NCBI GenBank assembly: GCA_029262555.1
Contig: JAJCZE010000009.1
Span: forward strand, 1-64,000
DNA from: Candidatus Babelota bacterium
GTDB taxonomy: Bacteria; Babelota; Babeliae; Babelales; Vermiphilaceae
Direction of reading: 5' to 3'
DNA: 64,000 nt
Positions 35,985 through 42,708 of this stretch are shown here, one piece after another. Below the pieces are notes generated by a model. That model made no database searches, was not told where the DNA came from, and saw only the letters and a program-made list of their open reading frames with translations. How positions within the stretch are numbered: position 1 is the stretch's first letter; every line of letters begins with the position of its first letter. Made by a program: the position numbers and the translations under genes.

Positions 35985-36218
35985 TTAATCATCGCTTGCG
36001 AAAGCAGTATACAAACCACTGCATACGGCTCGCGCCACATAATACGGCAACAAGCAACACACTCCCGGCTCATGATCTGTAGTTTCCCGCGCCCGACACA
36101 CTACCAATGCCGCACGTAACCCATCCATGCATCCCGGCGTTGGCTCCTCATCTGCACGCATTGTAATGCACTGCAAAAGTGTCATACATAAAAATAATAG
36201 TAATAATCGTTGTTTCAT
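35985..36218 (-). CDS. Small secreted Cys-containing protein
   Basis: Seventy-seven residues: a signal peptide (KQRLLLLFLCMTLLQCITM) and a short mature part with Cys residues in GCMDGL, VVCRAR, GVCCLLPYY and AVCSGL. No domain is recognised. Three bases separate its ATG from the end of the RING-H2 gene, so it is surely in the same transcript. Confidence 0.55.
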   Translation of the reverse strand: MKQRLLLLFLCMTLLQCITMRADEEPTPGCMDGLRAALVVCRARETTDHEPGVCCLLPYYVARAVCSGLYTAFASDD

Positions 36219-36221
36219 TCT

Positions 36222-36635
36222 CTATCGCCCTGTAGGTGTAATAAGAGCCATTATCGCGCCAAGCTCTATAACCACTACCCCGACTGCCCCAATTCCTAAA
36301 CCAAGCGTGCAACATGCTGCGTTATCCCATGTTACCGCAGTTTTTTTAGGTTCCTTCTTATCAAGGTTCTCAAATAATCGACGCTCTCCTGATTCTCCAC
36401 GATGCCGCAAATCACTCCCACAATCTGGACACGCTGCATCTCCCTCATACCCTTTATGAAGAATTATAATACACCCCGCATGAAAACTATGACCGCACTC
36501 TAATCCCACTACATCCGTGCCATTTACAAGTTCTTTCAAGCATATACCACAAGGATGAGATTCTGTAGCCTGCATAATGGGAGCTACCGACACAACGCTC
36601 AACGCAATAAAAAGCGCCATAAAAAATCGTTTCAT
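36222..36635 (-). CDS. Secreted RING-H2 finger protein (putative ubiquitin E3 ligase-like effector)
   Basis: The start is ATG 36635 (GGGGG upstream; ATGA overlap with the preceding gene). A signal peptide spans 1-23. Residues 29-72 match RING-H2: C29-x2-C32-x14-C47-x-H49-x2-H52-x2-C55-x13-C69-x2-C72, with an ECGHSFHAGC core. A charged linker (about 75-103) and a C-terminal hydrophobic segment (about 108-131) follow. Eukaryotic membrane-tethered RING-H2 proteins of this layout recruit E2 enzymes. E3 activity toward host proteins is inferred, not shown. The Pro after C69 (CPDC) is typical of active RINGs. Confidence 0.85.
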   Translation of the reverse strand: MKRFFMALFIALSVVSVAPIMQATESHPCGICLKELVNGTDVVGLECGHSFHAGCIIILHKGYEGDAACPDCGSDLRHRGESGERRLFENLDKKEPKKTAVTWDNAACCTLGLGIGAVGVVVIELGAIMALITPTGR

Positions 36636-36961
36636 TCGCATCCCCCATTCATCAGACACCATTGCAGACATGCTGCGTAGGTTACGCACCCTACTGACGC
36701 AACCCCAAACACAACTCGCACAGGGAATGGACATTGCCCATAATCATTACTGGCAGGATCATCACCGTCTTCAACTGCTGGCGCATCTTGTTGAGCAGCC
36801 GATGCTGTTGCCGCGGTTGCTCTTTGTTGCGCATGTGCTGCAGCTGCCGCGCTTCTTCTTGAACGCTGAGGAGAATGTGCCGGGCTATTGAAAGGCCCTG
36901 CATGCATCATCTGCACACCAAGCAAAACTATCATTGCAAAAAAAGTACCATTCAGTTTCAT
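36632..36961 (-). CDS. Small secreted Ala/Gln-rich protein with C-terminal membrane segment
   Basis: First gene of the run. A signal peptide (KLNGTFFAMIVLLGVQMMHA) is followed by a low-complexity Arg/Ala/Gln region (about 30-60) and a hydrophobic Cys-containing end (VVFGVASVGCVTYAACLQWC). No family is recognised. Its stop overlaps the RING-H2 start (ATGA), indicating translational coupling of the two. Confidence 0.6.
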   Translation of the reverse strand: MKLNGTFFAMIVLLGVQMMHAGPFNSPAHSPQRSRRSAAAAAHAQQRATAATASAAQQDAPAVEDGDDPASNDYGQCPFPVRVVFGVASVGCVTYAACLQWCLMNGGCE

Positions 36962-37030
36962 TGTAACCTCTCAGTTGTAACGGTATAATAATGTAGCCAC
37001 TAGGTATCTCATAAACCGGAGAAAAATGCA

Positions 37031-38050
37031 ATGGATAACCAAGCTCTCGACATTTTAACCCTGCAAGAACAGCCTGAAGAGACACACCACTCGTTTAGCC
37101 CAACTTCATTTGAAGAGTATATTGGTCAGGATGCAATTAAAGAAAAACTAGGCGTGTATACCACCGCTGCAAAAATGCGCGATGAGCCGCTCGATCATCT
37201 TCTTTTATTTGGCCCTCCCGGATTGGGAAAAACAACTCTTGCAAACATTATGGCGCACGTAATGGGCGTCAGCATCAAACTCTGCAGTGGCCCCATGCTT
37301 GAACGCACGGGAGATTTGGTTGCCATTCTTTCTGGCCTTGAACGGCACGATATTTTATTTATCGATGAGATTCATCGGATGCCAACCAACGTTGAAGAGG
37401 TACTCTATTCTGCAATGGAGCAATTTCGCGTTGATGTCATTATTGGGCAAGGTGCGGGAGCAAAATCGGTCAGCTTGCCGGTAAACCCTTTTACGCTTGT
37501 GGGCGCAACTACTAAAAGTGGCATGCTTTCAGCGCCACTACGAAGCCGATTTGGAATCACTGAGCGAATCGACTTTTATGAGCCAGAAGCATTGCGCGAT
37601 ATCATTATGCAAAATGCAGACATTTTAGAATTAAAGCTCTCGCCAGAGTCGGCACTGTTAATGGGAAAATGCGCAAGAGGAACGCCCCGTATTGCAAAAA
37701 AAATTCTACGCCGTGTACGGGATTTTGCACAAGTGCACAACGATAATAGTGCCACGCCAGAAATCGTCAAAAAAGCGCTCGATTTTCTTGGGCTCAATGA
37801 GGAAGGATTATCTCGTATTGATATGATGCTTTTACAAAAAATGATTGAAAACTTTAATGGCGGCCCTGTTGGCCTGGAGACACTCGCCTCCATGATCGGT
37901 GAAGATGCAGACACACTCGAAACAGTCTATGAGCCGTATTTGCTTCGGTTGGGCTACTTGGAAAAAACACCCCGAGGGCGTCAAATTCCTCATAAAAAAC
38001 TCCCTCTTTTAACCCAACTTTTTTTAGGCCAAAAAACGCTGCTTTCATAA
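37031..38050 (+). CDS. ruvB: Holliday junction branch-migration helicase RuvB
   Basis: An AAA+ motor acting with RuvA on four-way junctions. The N-terminal block SFEEYIGQDAIKEKLGVY is typical. Walker A is GPPGLGKTT and Walker B LFIDEIHRM. Sensor regions follow (GATTKSGMLSAPLRSRFG), then a winged-helix C-terminal domain ending RGRQIPHKK. The 339-aa length is normal. GGAGAAA precedes the ATG. RuvA and RuvC genes are not in the window. Confidence 0.97.
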   Translation: MDNQALDILTLQEQPEETHHSFSPTSFEEYIGQDAIKEKLGVYTTAAKMRDEPLDHLLLFGPPGLGKTTLANIMAHVMGVSIKLCSGPMLERTGDLVAILSGLERHDILFIDEIHRMPTNVEEVLYSAMEQFRVDVIIGQGAGAKSVSLPVNPFTLVGATTKSGMLSAPLRSRFGITERIDFYEPEALRDIIMQNADILELKLSPESALLMGKCARGTPRIAKKILRRVRDFAQVHNDNSATPEIVKKALDFLGLNEEGLSRIDMMLLQKMIENFNGGPVGLETLASMIGEDADTLETVYEPYLLRLGYLEKTPRGRQIPHKKLPLLTQLFLGQKTLLS

Positions 38051-38139
38051 GCCTGGCATGACAAAATCGCAAACCCCCCGTATACTGATACTAAATAAAT
38101 CAAAGACGAATATCATGCCCGTTAAAAGGATTATCAATC

Positions 38140-38853
38140 ATGGCAGGTCATAATAAGTGGTCGCAAATCAAACATAAAAAAGCAAAAGAAGATTCAAAGC
38201 GAGGTAAAGCATTTACCAAGCTCATTAAAGAAATTATTGTTTCTGCAAAAGAAGGTGGCGGCGATCCGTCTGGCAACGCTCATTTGCGCCAACTCATCGA
38301 AAAAGCAAAGCATATCAACATGCCACAAGAAAATATTACCCGTGCAATTAAACGAGGCACCGGTGAGCTTGCAGGAGTGCATTATGAGCCATACATCTAC
38401 GAAGGCTATGGGCCAAATGGTATTGCCGTAATGGTCGAAACTCTTTCAGATAATAAAAATCGTACTGTGGCAGATTTGCGTCAGCTCTTTTCAAAAAACA
38501 ATGGCAATCTTGGCGAATCCGGATCGGTCAGCTGGATGTTTAAAAAAATGGGCGTTATTCGCGGCACAAGCAACTCCACTGAAGATGCGCTTCTTGAATC
38601 ACTCATTGAATACGATGTAGAAGATATTAAAAAAGACGGCACGTTTGTCTCTATTTTTTGCGATCCAAAATCATTAGATCAAGTAAAAAAAGCCATCAAT
38701 CCTGCAGACATGAACATTGAAAGCGCCGAGCTTGAATGGGTTGCCCAGCAGCAGACTGAGCTTTCTGATGAACAAAGCGATAAAGCGGTGCAGTTTCTTT
38801 CTGCAATTGAAGATCATGATGATGTGCAAAACGTATATACCACGCTCGCATAA
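38140..38853 (+). CDS. yebC: YebC/PmpR-family DNA-binding / translation factor
   Basis: The signature N-terminus AGHNKWSQIKHKKAKED and NMPQENITRAIKRGTGE identify the family, as does YEGYGPNGIAVMVE. Members have been described as transcription regulators and, more recently, as factors easing ribosome stalling at proline runs. The latter is of interest here because an Ala-Pro repeat protein is encoded at 53.2 kb. It follows ruvB by 89 bp. The length of 237 aa is usual. Confidence 0.95.
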   Translation: MAGHNKWSQIKHKKAKEDSKRGKAFTKLIKEIIVSAKEGGGDPSGNAHLRQLIEKAKHINMPQENITRAIKRGTGELAGVHYEPYIYEGYGPNGIAVMVETLSDNKNRTVADLRQLFSKNNGNLGESGSVSWMFKKMGVIRGTSNSTEDALLESLIEYDVEDIKKDGTFVSIFCDPKSLDQVKKAINPADMNIESAELEWVAQQQTELSDEQSDKAVQFLSAIEDHDDVQNVYTTLA

Positions 38854-38891
38854 ATAACGATTAAAAATTACACAATCTTTTCAAAATTTCT

Positions 38892-38963
38892 TGCCGTTCG
38901 ATACCCTTCGACAAGCTCCCAGGCGTCGCCAAGGCTATGCCGGACTATCGCAGGGCGAACGGA
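38892..38963. repeat. Long-form short repeat between yebC and yicC
   Basis: Begins gccgttcgatacccttcgac and ends cagggcgaacgg, with a long middle (caaggctatgccggactatc) like that at 11.7 kb. It ends about 20 bp before the yicC start and may contribute to the leader. Confidence 0.8.
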
Positions 38964-38984
38964 GTGAGATCATAGGGAAAAATT

Positions 38985-39878
38985 ATGATACGAAGTATGA
39001 CAGGCTATGCAGCCCAAACAATTACAATCACTAAAGGCAAAGATCAAAAAGCACACATCTCATTACAGCTCAAAGCGCTTAACTCTCGTTATTTTGAACT
39101 CAATGCAAAACTTCCCCCCGCACTTTCTTACTTAGAAACAGAACTGATTAAACTATTCAAAAAAGCACTCCATCGTGGATACGTTACGTTTACCGTCTAC
39201 GTTGACAACCCTTCCATCTTTAAAGGCGCTGTCGTGCCCGCATTAAGCACCGCTCGCAGCTATGAGAAAGCAATCAAAACATTAAAAAAAGAAATCGATG
39301 CAGCTGGAGAACTTTCAGTCGATGCTTTAGTGCGCCTGCCTAATATCTTCGTAGTGGAAGAACAGGCAATGGATAAGCAAACTGCCAAGGCTGTATTAGA
39401 CGCTGCAAAGGATCTCATTGCACTCGTACTTAAAGAGCGCGAAAAAGAAGGCGTGCAACTCAAAAAAGATATCAATAATCGCCTTGCATCAATGAAAAAA
39501 GAAATTACCGATATCAATAAGCGCTTTACTGCTCACATGCAAGAGCAAAAGCAAAAACTGTCCGACTTAATGAACGATCTTGAAGGTGATGCAAGCGATC
39601 TTGCAGATGCACGCAAAAGCGCTCTGTATTCCGTACTTGATAAAATCGATATCCATGAAGAAATCGTTCGCTTTGAAAGCCACCTTGAAAACCTGAAAGA
39701 GCTTCTTTCTTCTCCCGGATCAGAAAACGGCAAACGTATTGACTTCACCCTGCAAGAGCTGGCTCGAGAAATCAATACCATTACCGCTAAATGCTCTGAT
39801 AGCAAAATCAGCTCTATGGCAATTAATGTGAAAGTGGAGATTGAAAAGGCACGAGAGCAAGCGCAGAATGTTGTTTAA
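38985..39878 (+). CDS. yicC: YicC family endoribonuclease
   Basis: N-terminal MIRSMTGYA and LQLKALNSRYFELNAKLP are characteristic, as is the C-terminal block KIDFTLQELAREINTI in related wording (RIDFTLQELAREINTITAKC in part) with SSMAINVKVEIEKAREQAQNV. YicC proteins are metal-dependent endoribonucleases implicated in RNA turnover in Escherichia coli. The 297-aa length is normal. It stands alone, preceded by a short repeat. Confidence 0.93.
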   Translation: MIRSMTGYAAQTITITKGKDQKAHISLQLKALNSRYFELNAKLPPALSYLETELIKLFKKALHRGYVTFTVYVDNPSIFKGAVVPALSTARSYEKAIKTLKKEIDAAGELSVDALVRLPNIFVVEEQAMDKQTAKAVLDAAKDLIALVLKEREKEGVQLKKDINNRLASMKKEITDINKRFTAHMQEQKQKLSDLMNDLEGDASDLADARKSALYSVLDKIDIHEEIVRFESHLENLKELLSSPGSENGKRIDFTLQELAREINTITAKCSDSKISSMAINVKVEIEKAREQAQNVV

Positions 39879-39912
39879 GGATTGCATACTTAACTCGCCT
39901 TTTGTACTGCGC

Positions 39913-40584
39913 TAGCATGTATCACTTCCTACAACGCTTCATATAATCTTTCATTCTTTATTTCGGCCTTTGCAGGCAGCATGAGGTATTTTGCTTGCCC
40001 AAAATACCTCAACTAAAAGGGCACATAAGAGAAGTTTCTCTTATGTATCTCTTTAATCCATCTCCATTTCATTTCGCTGGATCCTATCTCTACGCTTGAA
40101 ACGCTTAACCCATTTTAATCCATCTCCGTTACACTTCGACGGATCCTATCATTCGCCTATTGTCACAATCAGTCACTCATTTTTTCTTCCGCAAAATCGG
40201 CTCAGAGGGCTGTCAAGCTAAATCAGATTCGCTTTATAGATGAGTTATGTCTTTTTGGCTGGATATGCGTTGTGGCCCAAAGCTTATAAAGGGGTCACGG
40301 CTAGCAAAATTAAACATGATATTACAATTCTCTCTACTATAAGCATATTACCATTCCGTTCGTCCTGAGCTTGTCGAAGGATACGGGCGGAAAAAGCGCA
40401 TTTTGCCATTCGTTTCCTTCGACAAGCTCAGGACGAACGGTGGGGTCCCCGCGAAGCTTTGCGAAGTGGGGTTAAACGGTGGGGTCCCTAGGCTGCCCGC
40501 CATAGTCTTGGCGACGGCTGGGCGTAAGGGCGAAGTTGATAATAAGAGACTATATGAAGCGTTGTAGAAAGTAACGCATGCTAA
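39913..40584 (+). mobile_element. Palindromic element, copy B, interrupted by short repeats
   Basis: The ends are inverted repeats (tagcatgtatcacttcctac at left; gtagaaagtaacgcatgcta at right). The left arm carries the GAGGTATTTT/AAAATACCTC hairpin, its GCTTGCCC loop and the ATAAGAGA hairpin. The middle is disrupted: after the core tract TCAAGCTAAATCAGATTCGC the sequence departs into unrelated bases, then an inverted short-repeat pair (40356-40441) with a 40-bp-type unit. The remnant right end resumes near 40527. Confidence 0.75.
40356..40480. repeat. Inverted short-repeat pair nested in palindromic element B
   Basis: Copies at 40356-40380 and 40415-40441 are inverted with a 34-bp spacer, followed by one 40-bp-type unit (ggtccccgcgaagctttgcg). 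They lie inside element B, so the short repeat arrived after the larger element. Confidence 0.75.
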
Positions 40585-40677
40585 CGCAAAAAAAGCAGAT
40601 TAATGATGCAATAATTTAAAAAACCAACCTCCTCCTTGAGCCTTTTTAACAAAAAAGCCTAAAATAAACCCAAACTA

Positions 40678-40707
40678 TTGATCTTATCTACCAAAATTCT
40701 GTACAAT
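40678..40707 (+). promoter_or_regulatory. Promoter of the first duplicated secreted-protein gene
   Basis: TTGATC, 18 bp, TACAAT, about 70 bp before the ATG. The equivalent in the second copy is TTGATT, 18 bp, TATAGT. Retention of both hexamers at the same spacing supports function. Confidence 0.6.
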
Positions 40708-40775
40708 AAGGATAAAGGAATGGTATGGAGTTATTCCCTAAATAACAAGGAAAAACCCTCAAATAGGAGTCTCAT

Positions 40776-41180
40776 ATGAAGAAGTCACGCGTATTACTTA
40801 CTGCATTTGCAGTAGCTCTTTCTTTGGGTTCTGTTTCTGTAGAAGCAAAATCACCAATGAGCAATTTCAATGACAAGGTAAAAGAGTTTAAAAAAGCGTA
40901 CAAAGATGGATCGCTTACTCGCAGACAAAAAATTGCAGCAGCAGTAGCTATTACAACAGCTGCTATGGCTTTAGTAACTGGTGCGGGTGTCGGTCTTGAA
41001 AAATATGGAAAAACTGTAATAACTCGGCCTGAAATGGGAAGTGCCGCTCGTGGCGCTACACTTGAAGTACTCGGTTCAAAAATAGCCGCTCCTGGTCGCG
41101 CAGTAGGTGGCGCTATAATACGTGGTGGTCGCGCAGTATACGGTGCTCCAGGCGCTGCAAAAGCTCGATACATAGGCTAG
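40776..41180 (+). CDS. Small secreted protein, first duplicate, shortened by a stop codon
   Basis: A signal peptide (KKSRVLLTAFAVALSLGSVSVEA) leads a basic 134-residue chain with one hydrophobic segment (VAITTAAMALVTGAGVGL, about 52-69) and a Gly/Arg/Ala-rich C-terminal half. Compared with the second copy, TGG-AAA has become TAG-CAA, so the last 14 or so residues (NRRARAA...) are lost although still present after the stop. No family is recognised. AGGAG stands 8 nt before the ATG. It may be functional or decaying. Confidence 0.7.
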   Translation: MKKSRVLLTAFAVALSLGSVSVEAKSPMSNFNDKVKEFKKAYKDGSLTRRQKIAAAVAITTAAMALVTGAGVGLEKYGKTVITRPEMGSAARGATLEVLGSKIAAPGRAVGGAIIRGGRAVYGAPGAAKARYIG

Positions 41181-41250
41181 CAAAATCGTCGCGCAAGAGC
41201 TGCAGTGGGATTACCTAACTAATAATCTCACTTTTCAATCGAACTAAAAT

Positions 41251-41279
41251 AAACGTCCCGGCTTCGGCCGGGGCGTTTG
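41251..41279 (+). terminator. Terminator of the first duplicate
   Basis: AAACGTCCCGGC, loop TTCG, GCCGGGGCGTTT: a GC-rich hairpin with a UUCG-type loop after the gene. The matching structure in copy two is at 42044-42071. Confidence 0.75.
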
Positions 41280-41298
41280 CCAAAAACAGACAAGTAAT

Positions 41299-41385
41299 AT
41301 CTTCGCACTCCCCGTGCAGGGGCTAAGTTGAGAAAAATAGACTATATGAAGCGTTGTAGAAAGTGACACATGCTAACGCAAAAAG
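41299..41385 (+). mobile_element. Fragment of palindromic element (right end)
   Basis: Carries ACTCCCCGTGCAGGGG, AAGTTGAGAA and the ATATGAAGCGTTGTAGAAAG end, as in copies A and B. It was probably carried along by the tandem duplication. Confidence 0.65.
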
Positions 41386-41469
41386 GGCAGATTGATGATA
41401 CAATAATTTAAAAAACCAACCTCCTCCTTGAGCCTTTTTAATAAAAAAGCCTAAAATAAACCCAAACTA

Positions 41470-41499
41470 TTGATTTTATTTACCAAAATTCTGTATAGT
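41470..41499 (+). promoter_or_regulatory. Promoter of the second duplicated secreted-protein gene
   Basis: TTGATT, 18 bp, TATAGT, at the same position relative to the gene as in the first copy. Confidence 0.6.
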
Positions 41500-41568
41500 A
41501 AGGATGAAGGAATAGCACGGTGTTATTCCCTAAATAACGAGGGGAAACCCCTCAAATAGGAGTCTCAT

Positions 41569-42018
41569 ATGAAGAAGTCACGTGTATTACTTACTGCATT
41601 TGCAGTAGCTCTTTCTTTAGGTTCTGTTTCTGTAGAAGCAAAATCACCAATGAGCAATTTCAATGACAAGGTAAAAGAGTTTAAAAAAGCGTACAAAGAT
41701 GGATCGCTTACTCGCAGACAAAAAGTTGCAGCAGCAGTAGCTATTACAGCAGCTGCTATGGCTGTAATCACAGGTGCGGGTGTCGGCCTTGAAAAATATG
41801 GAAAAACTGTAAAAAGGCGGCCTGGAATGGAAAGTGCCGTTCGTGGTGCTACACTTGAAGAGCTTGGTTCAAAAATGGCCGCTCCTGGTCGCGCAGTAGG
41901 TGGCGCTACAATACGTGGTGGTCGCGCAGTATACGGTGCTCCAGGCGCTGCAAAAGCTCGATACACAGACTGGAAAAATCGTCGCGCAAGAGCTGCAGCG
42001 GGATTATCTAACAAATAA
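41569..42018 (+). CDS. Small secreted protein, second duplicate, full length
   Basis: The first 48 residues are identical to the first copy, including the signal peptide and SPMSNFNDKVKEFKKAYKDG. The hydrophobic segment is VAITAAAMAVITGAGVGL, and the Gly/Arg/Ala-rich tail continues to WKNRRARAAAGLSNK. The basic, Gly-rich tail could bind nucleic acid or membranes, but nothing proves it. A similar plan (signal, Lys-rich part, Ala/Gly hydrophobic segment) is seen at 46897-47517. Confidence 0.75.
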   Translation: MKKSRVLLTAFAVALSLGSVSVEAKSPMSNFNDKVKEFKKAYKDGSLTRRQKVAAAVAITAAAMAVITGAGVGLEKYGKTVKRRPGMESAVRGATLEELGSKMAAPGRAVGGATIRGGRAVYGAPGAAKARYTDWKNRRARAAAGLSNK

Positions 42019-42043
42019 TCTCACCTTTCAATCGAACTAAAAT

Positions 42044-42071
42044 AAACGTCCCGGTTCAGGCTGGGACGTTT
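42044..42071 (+). terminator. Terminator of the second duplicate
   Basis: AAACGTCCCGG, loop, CTGGGACGTTT, immediately upstream of the next small gene. Confidence 0.7.
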
Positions 42072-42091
42072 ACAAAAAAAAAGGAATCAGT

Positions 42092-42364
42092 ATGAAAAGA
42101 ACAAACAATCTATTATTTGCAATCGCTGCACTTTTTGCTGTAGCAGTAATCAGTGTTGAAGCTGGATCATGCCGCAAGCGTAGCCGATGTGGTGAAGCTC
42201 GTGGTGAGCAAACTACAAACTGCCGTGGCGGAAATTGCCGCAAAAATCCTCGTGATAAACGCCCTGCTACCCCAGTAAAATACGGTGCTCCAACTCGACG
42301 TGCAGCTGCTGCATCTGCAGTATCTCGTGGTGGATGCCGAGGTGGTATGTGCCCACGCGGATAA
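42092..42364 (+). CDS. Small secreted Cys/Arg/Gly-rich protein
   Basis: A signal peptide (KRTNNLLFAIAALFAVAVISVEA) similar in its end (SVEA) to the two preceding genes is followed by a basic chain with Cys in SCRKRSRCGE, NCRGGNCRKN and GGCRGGMCPRG. Six Cys in about 66 mature residues suggests disulfides or metal binding. No family is recognised. AAGGAAT lies before the ATG, and a strong terminator follows. Confidence 0.65.
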   Translation: MKRTNNLLFAIAALFAVAVISVEAGSCRKRSRCGEARGEQTTNCRGGNCRKNPRDKRPATPVKYGAPTRRAAAASAVSRGGCRGGMCPRG

Positions 42365-42383
42365 TTGCACAATCTCGTAATTT

Positions 42384-42418
42384 AAAAGCGCTCCGATTAT
42401 ATTCGGAGCGCTTTTTTC
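42384..42418 (+). terminator. Intrinsic terminator
   Basis: AAAAGCGCTCCGA, loop, TCGGAGCGCTTTTTT: a perfect 12-13 bp stem with a T run, 20 bp after the Cys-rich gene. Confidence 0.9.
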
Positions 42419-42472
42419 ATGTTTTAATAAACTTTTTGCGCATAATACCGTACACTTTACTGAACGTTCGTA

Positions 42473-42676
42473 TCCTTCGACAAGCTCAGGACGAACGGTG
42501 GGTGAGGATTGAGCGAAGCGTTTACTAGTGAGTCTGTCGAACTATCAGGACGAACGGTAAAAAATAATGCTCTTTATAGCTAACGTAATTAATTGCTCGC
42601 TCCAGAAAATAGTTAGTTAACCAACCAATGCATTATAAAAAATAATAATTCCGTTCGCCCTGAGCTTGTCGAAGGG
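42473..42676. repeat. Short-repeat cluster upstream of dnaE
   Basis: Copies at 42473-42499 and 42651-42676 are inverted relative to each other, and a degraded copy lies at about 42534-42558. The cluster ends 32 bp before the dnaE ATG. The rest of the 42419-42708 gap is AT-rich, with no gene. Confidence 0.8.
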
Positions 42677-42708
42677 AGCGAACACCGATCATTAAAAAAT
42701 GTAATCAT

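Larger units (their letters stand above)
40530..42071 (+). repeat. Tandem duplication of about 790 bp
   Basis: Bases 40530-41280 and 41322-42071 are two close copies, offset 792-793 bp. Each contains the right end of a palindromic element, a promoter, a secreted-protein gene and its terminator. Confidence 0.85.
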
